Positions 29,736-32,519 of a stretch of DNA of 32,519 nt are shown piece by piece (the first letter of the stretch is position 1; each line of letters begins with the position of its first letter). The DNA comes from Caulobacteraceae bacterium. GTDB lineage: Bacteria; Pseudomonadota; Alphaproteobacteria; Caulobacterales; Caulobacteraceae. The translations under genes and the position numbers were made by a program. The notes below the pieces were generated by a model. That model had not been told where the DNA came from. It searched no databases and saw only the letters and a list, made by a program, of their open reading frames with translations. The stretch is from assembly GCA_003136615.1 (NCBI GenBank), contig PLFA01000153.1, positions 10,998-43,516 on the forward strand. The letters run 5' to 3'.

Positions 29736-32519
29736 CGGGTCGTTTCCGTCTCCCTACTGGTCTTGAGCGTCGCGCTCGGGGCCAAGGCGGCTCTGCCCCG
29801 GTTTCCCCAGCCCTATGGGGACCGGATCGTCTTTGTGGCGGATGGGAATATCTGGACGGTGGCCAAGACCGGCGGGACCGCTGAGAGGCTGACCAGCGCG
29901 GGCGGCCAGGACATGTTTCCGCGGGTTTCGCCGGATGGGAAATGGATCGCCTATACCGAGGCCAGCAACGCCGGAACGGATGTGTGGGTCATCCCGGCCA
30001 CGGGCGGGACGGCGCGCCGGCTGACCTTTCATCCGACCACGGAGGCCGGGACCGGCGGCCGGCATGGGCCGGATAATATGGTCGTCACCTGGACCCCGGA
30101 TTCCCAGAATGTCGTCTATCTGACCAAGGCGGACCAGTGGAACAGCTGGATCCAATATATGTATGAGGTCCCGGTGGCGGGGGGCGCGCCCAAGGCCATG
30201 CCCATCGACAGCGCCGTGGGCCTGGCGACCTTTGGCCCTGATGGTCACACCATCGCCTATAACCGCATCTTCCGGAATTTCCGCACCTGGAAGCGCTACA
30301 ACGGCGGCCTGGCGCAGCAGGTTTTCACCTATGATTTCAATACTAAGGCGCTGAACCAGATCACCAATTGGTCCGGAACCAACACCTCGCCCATGTGGTA
30401 CGGGGGCAAGATCTATTACCTCTCCGACCAGGATAAAAACCGGCGGGCCAATATCTGGGTCTATGATTTCGCCGCCAAATCGACCCGCGAAGTCACCCAC
30501 TTCAGCGATTATGATATTGATTTCCCGGCGCTCGGGAGCGACGCCATCGCCTTTCAGGACGGCGGCAAGCTTTACCGGCTGGACTTGCCCAGCGAACAGC
30601 TTTCCGAAGTTCCGGTAAGCGTGCCCGATGATAACGCGCGCACCCGGGTTCATGTGGCGGACGTTAAGGATGACGTGCGCGACGGCGATCCCGCCGGACA
30701 GATCGATTTCGCCCTGGCGCCCAATGGCAAGCGGACCCTGTTTTCCGCGCGGGGCGATATCTTCAGCGTGCCAAGCGAATACGGCGCCACGCGCGATCTG
30801 ACGGACACCCAGGGTATCGACGAGGACCACCCCGCCTGGTCGCCGGACGGGCGGATGATCGCCTATACGACCGATGTGGGGGGCGGTCAGCAGATCGCGG
30901 TGCGCCCGGCCGAGGGCGGCGCGGAGAAGGTGCTCACCCACTTCAAGACGGGCTATTTTTACGGCCCGGTCTTCTCGCCGGATGGCAAACTCATCGCCTT
31001 CGGCGACGTGGCGCACGACCTCTGGCTGGTCGGGGCGGACGGCGGCGCGCCCAAGCAGATCGCCCAGGACAAGCTGCGGGAAATTCATGACCAGGTCTTT
31101 TCGCCCGATGGGCGGTGGCTGGCCTTCAGCCAATCGGCCGGCAATGCGCGGCGAGACCTCTATCTCTATGAGATTGCCTCGGGAAAGCTGACCAGGCTCG
31201 GGAATGGCGGCGAGGTGGACTACGGACCGGTCTGGTCGGGGGACGGCAAGGACCTCTATTTCGTCTCAAACCGGCACGAGAACACCGTGCCCTCGGATAT
31301 CGAGTTCGATTTCGAGGTGGTGAAGTCCAACGGCATCTATGCGATCCCTCTGGCCAAGGACACGGCCTCTCCTGTCGCGCCCAAGTCCGACGAGGCCGAC
31401 AGCGGCCCGCCGGAAGGGGCAAAAGCGGCAAAGCCCGGCGCCGGCGACAAGGGCAAGGCGCCGCCCAAGGACCAGAGCGGCAAGGGCGAGCCCGCGCCGG
31501 CGGCCGCCGGCCTTATCCCCCCGATCCACATCGACCTCGACGGCCTCATGGCGCGGGCCGTGGCCCTGCCGATCGAGCCCTCGGAAATCGGCCAGATGGA
31601 TGCGCGGGGAGACCGCATCTATTACCTCACCCAGCCCATCGGCACGCTGGACGGGCCGCTAAAAGGCGAGAGCTCGGCCCTGCACTTCTATGATGTGGGC
31701 AAGCGCAAGGACGCGGTCATCGCGGAGGACGTGGACGCCTATTCCCTCTCGCAGGATGGGGAACGGGTGCTGATCAAACATGGGCCGACCTACACCGTGG
31801 TCGACACCAAGGCCGACGCCATGAAGGATGCCGACACCAGGAAGGTGCTGAACCTTAGCCACATGCGGGTTCTGGTCGATCCCAAGGTCGAATGGGCGGA
31901 GATGTTCGACAACGCCTGGCGCCTGGAACGGGATGGGTTCTTCTCCCCGGTCATGAACGGCGTGGACTGGCAGGCGGAGCATGACCGCTATGTCAAACTT
32001 CTGCCGCTGCTCGGCTCGCGCGAGGATCTCAACTATCTCATCGGCCAGATGATCGGCGAGATCAGCAACTCCCACACCTATGTGGGCGGGGGCGATGACG
32101 GCGATACGGGCCCCAAGGTCCATCCGGCCTTGTTGGGCGCGGACTGGGCGCTGGATACGGCTTCGGGCCGTTATCGTCTGGCCACGATCTATCCTGGCGA
32201 CAATACGCGGGAAGATTATCGCAGCCCCCTCGTCCAGCCGGGTCTGAACATCAAGGCCGGCGACTATGTGCTGGCGATCAATGGCGTGGACCTTCGGGCG
32301 CCCGCCACGCCCGATTCTCTGCTTCAGCTCGATGACGCCCAAACCACGGTGGATCTGACCATTGCGGGCAGCCTGGACGGGACTCCGCGCCACGTGGTGG
32401 TGAAGCCCGTCAGCGCCGAGATCAGCCTGCGCGAGGCGGCCTGGATCACCCATAATCGGGAGGAGGTGGACCGGCTTTCCGGCGGCAAGGTCGGCTATGT
32501 CTATATGTCCGACATGGAG
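29727..32519 (+). CDS. Tricorn-type S41 protease, 3' partial
   Basis: 931 codons are present and the frame is open to the window end. The start is ATG 29727 (GTG 29712 possible), followed by a signal peptide (VRVVSVSLLVLSVALGAKA). Beta-propeller repeats with SPDGK-type motifs span about 30-545, with a second propeller part about 600-700. A Lys/Pro/Ala-rich insert of roughly 50 residues lies between them (about 550-598). The C1 domain follows (WRLERDGFF near 730) with the catalytic His783 in NSHTY, then a PDZ domain (about 800-890, IKAGDYVLAINGVDL). The C2 domain with the catalytic Ser lies beyond the window. Such proteases degrade oligopeptides; bacterial exported forms act in the periplasm. 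Likely full length is near 1,070-1,100 residues. Confidence 0.93.
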   Translation, partial: MKVRVVSVSLLVLSVALGAKAALPRFPQPYGDRIVFVADGNIWTVAKTGGTAERLTSAGGQDMFPRVSPDGKWIAYTEASNAGTDVWVIPATGGTARRLTFHPTTEAGTGGRHGPDNMVVTWTPDSQNVVYLTKADQWNSWIQYMYEVPVAGGAPKAMPIDSAVGLATFGPDGHTIAYNRIFRNFRTWKRYNGGLAQQVFTYDFNTKALNQITNWSGTNTSPMWYGGKIYYLSDQDKNRRANIWVYDFAAKSTREVTHFSDYDIDFPALGSDAIAFQDGGKLYRLDLPSEQLSEVPVSVPDDNARTRVHVADVKDDVRDGDPAGQIDFALAPNGKRTLFSARGDIFSVPSEYGATRDLTDTQGIDEDHPAWSPDGRMIAYTTDVGGGQQIAVRPAEGGAEKVLTHFKTGYFYGPVFSPDGKLIAFGDVAHDLWLVGADGGAPKQIAQDKLREIHDQVFSPDGRWLAFSQSAGNARRDLYLYEIASGKLTRLGNGGEVDYGPVWSGDGKDLYFVSNRHENTVPSDIEFDFEVVKSNGIYAIPLAKDTASPVAPKSDEADSGPPEGAKAAKPGAGDKGKAPPKDQSGKGEPAPAAAGLIPPIHIDLDGLMARAVALPIEPSEIGQMDARGDRIYYLTQPIGTLDGPLKGESSALHFYDVGKRKDAVIAEDVDAYSLSQDGERVLIKHGPTYTVVDTKADAMKDADTRKVLNLSHMRVLVDPKVEWAEMFDNAWRLERDGFFSPVMNGVDWQAEHDRYVKLLPLLGSREDLNYLIGQMIGEISNSHTYVGGGDDGDTGPKVHPALLGADWALDTASGRYRLATIYPGDNTREDYRSPLVQPGLNIKAGDYVLAINGVDLRAPATPDSLLQLDDAQTTVDLTIAGSLDGTPRHVVVKPVSAEISLREAAWITHNREEVDRLSGGKVGYVYMSDME

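Overview
The window is about 32.5 kb of GC-rich, tightly packed bacterial DNA. Codon use, many GTG/TTG starts, 4-nt GTGA/ATGA gene overlaps and gene content (PvdQ-type acylase, NodT-type outer-membrane lipoprotein, spinster-type MFS, tricorn-type S41 protease) suggest an alphaproteobacterium, plausibly Caulobacterales-like. That assignment is inference; there is no rRNA or housekeeping marker here. Genes at both window ends are cut off.

Layout. (1) 1-1887: penicillin-acylase family Ntn hydrolase, N-terminus missing. (2) 1888 to about 3604: a small AT-richer accessory patch with a membrane protein of unknown function and an orphan HigA-like antitoxin. It abuts what looks like the broken N-terminus of an MFS transporter gene that follows a LysR gene. 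(3) 3721-12738: an organosulfur locus. A LysR regulator diverges from an SsuC/SsuB importer, a Gln-type thiol dioxygenase and a four-domain rhodanese. After a palindromic repeat come an SsuD-like flavin monooxygenase, an SsuA-like lipoprotein, a peroxiredoxin-like protein and a second SsuA-like lipoprotein. (4) 12743-16861 (minus): a tripartite EmrA/EmrB/NodT efflux operon. (5) 16902-19691: an isoprenylcysteine-methyltransferase-like membrane protein, then a coupled RibD-like/RibA-like pair whose RibB-like domain looks degenerate. (6) 19697-22446: cytochrome b561, a membrane GT2 glycosyltransferase and a beta-class GST. (7) 22621-25646: a HAD beta-phosphoglucomutase-like protein coupled to a GH65 disaccharide phosphorylase. 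(8) 25659-29556 (minus): a four-gene operon of MFS transporter, alpha/beta-hydrolase-fold protein without the usual nucleophile, F420-reductase-like NAD(P)-binding protein and a Tat-exported VOC protein. (9) 29727 to the window end: tricorn-type protease, C-terminus missing.

The most interesting part is the organosulfur locus. It combines import of a sulfonate-like or thiol-like compound, thiol oxidation to a sulfinate (dioxygenase), sulfane-sulfur handling (rhodanese), flavin-dependent oxygenation and a thiol peroxidase-like protein. The monooxygenase resembles SsuD along its length but lacks the residues I recall as catalytic in E. coli SsuD, and no SsuE-type flavin reductase is present. 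This suggests a substrate or chemistry different from classical alkanesulfonate desulfonation. The second point of interest is the catabolic-looking operon at 25659-29556, built around an apparently Ser/His-less alpha/beta-fold protein. No tRNA, rRNA, CRISPR array or transposase was seen.
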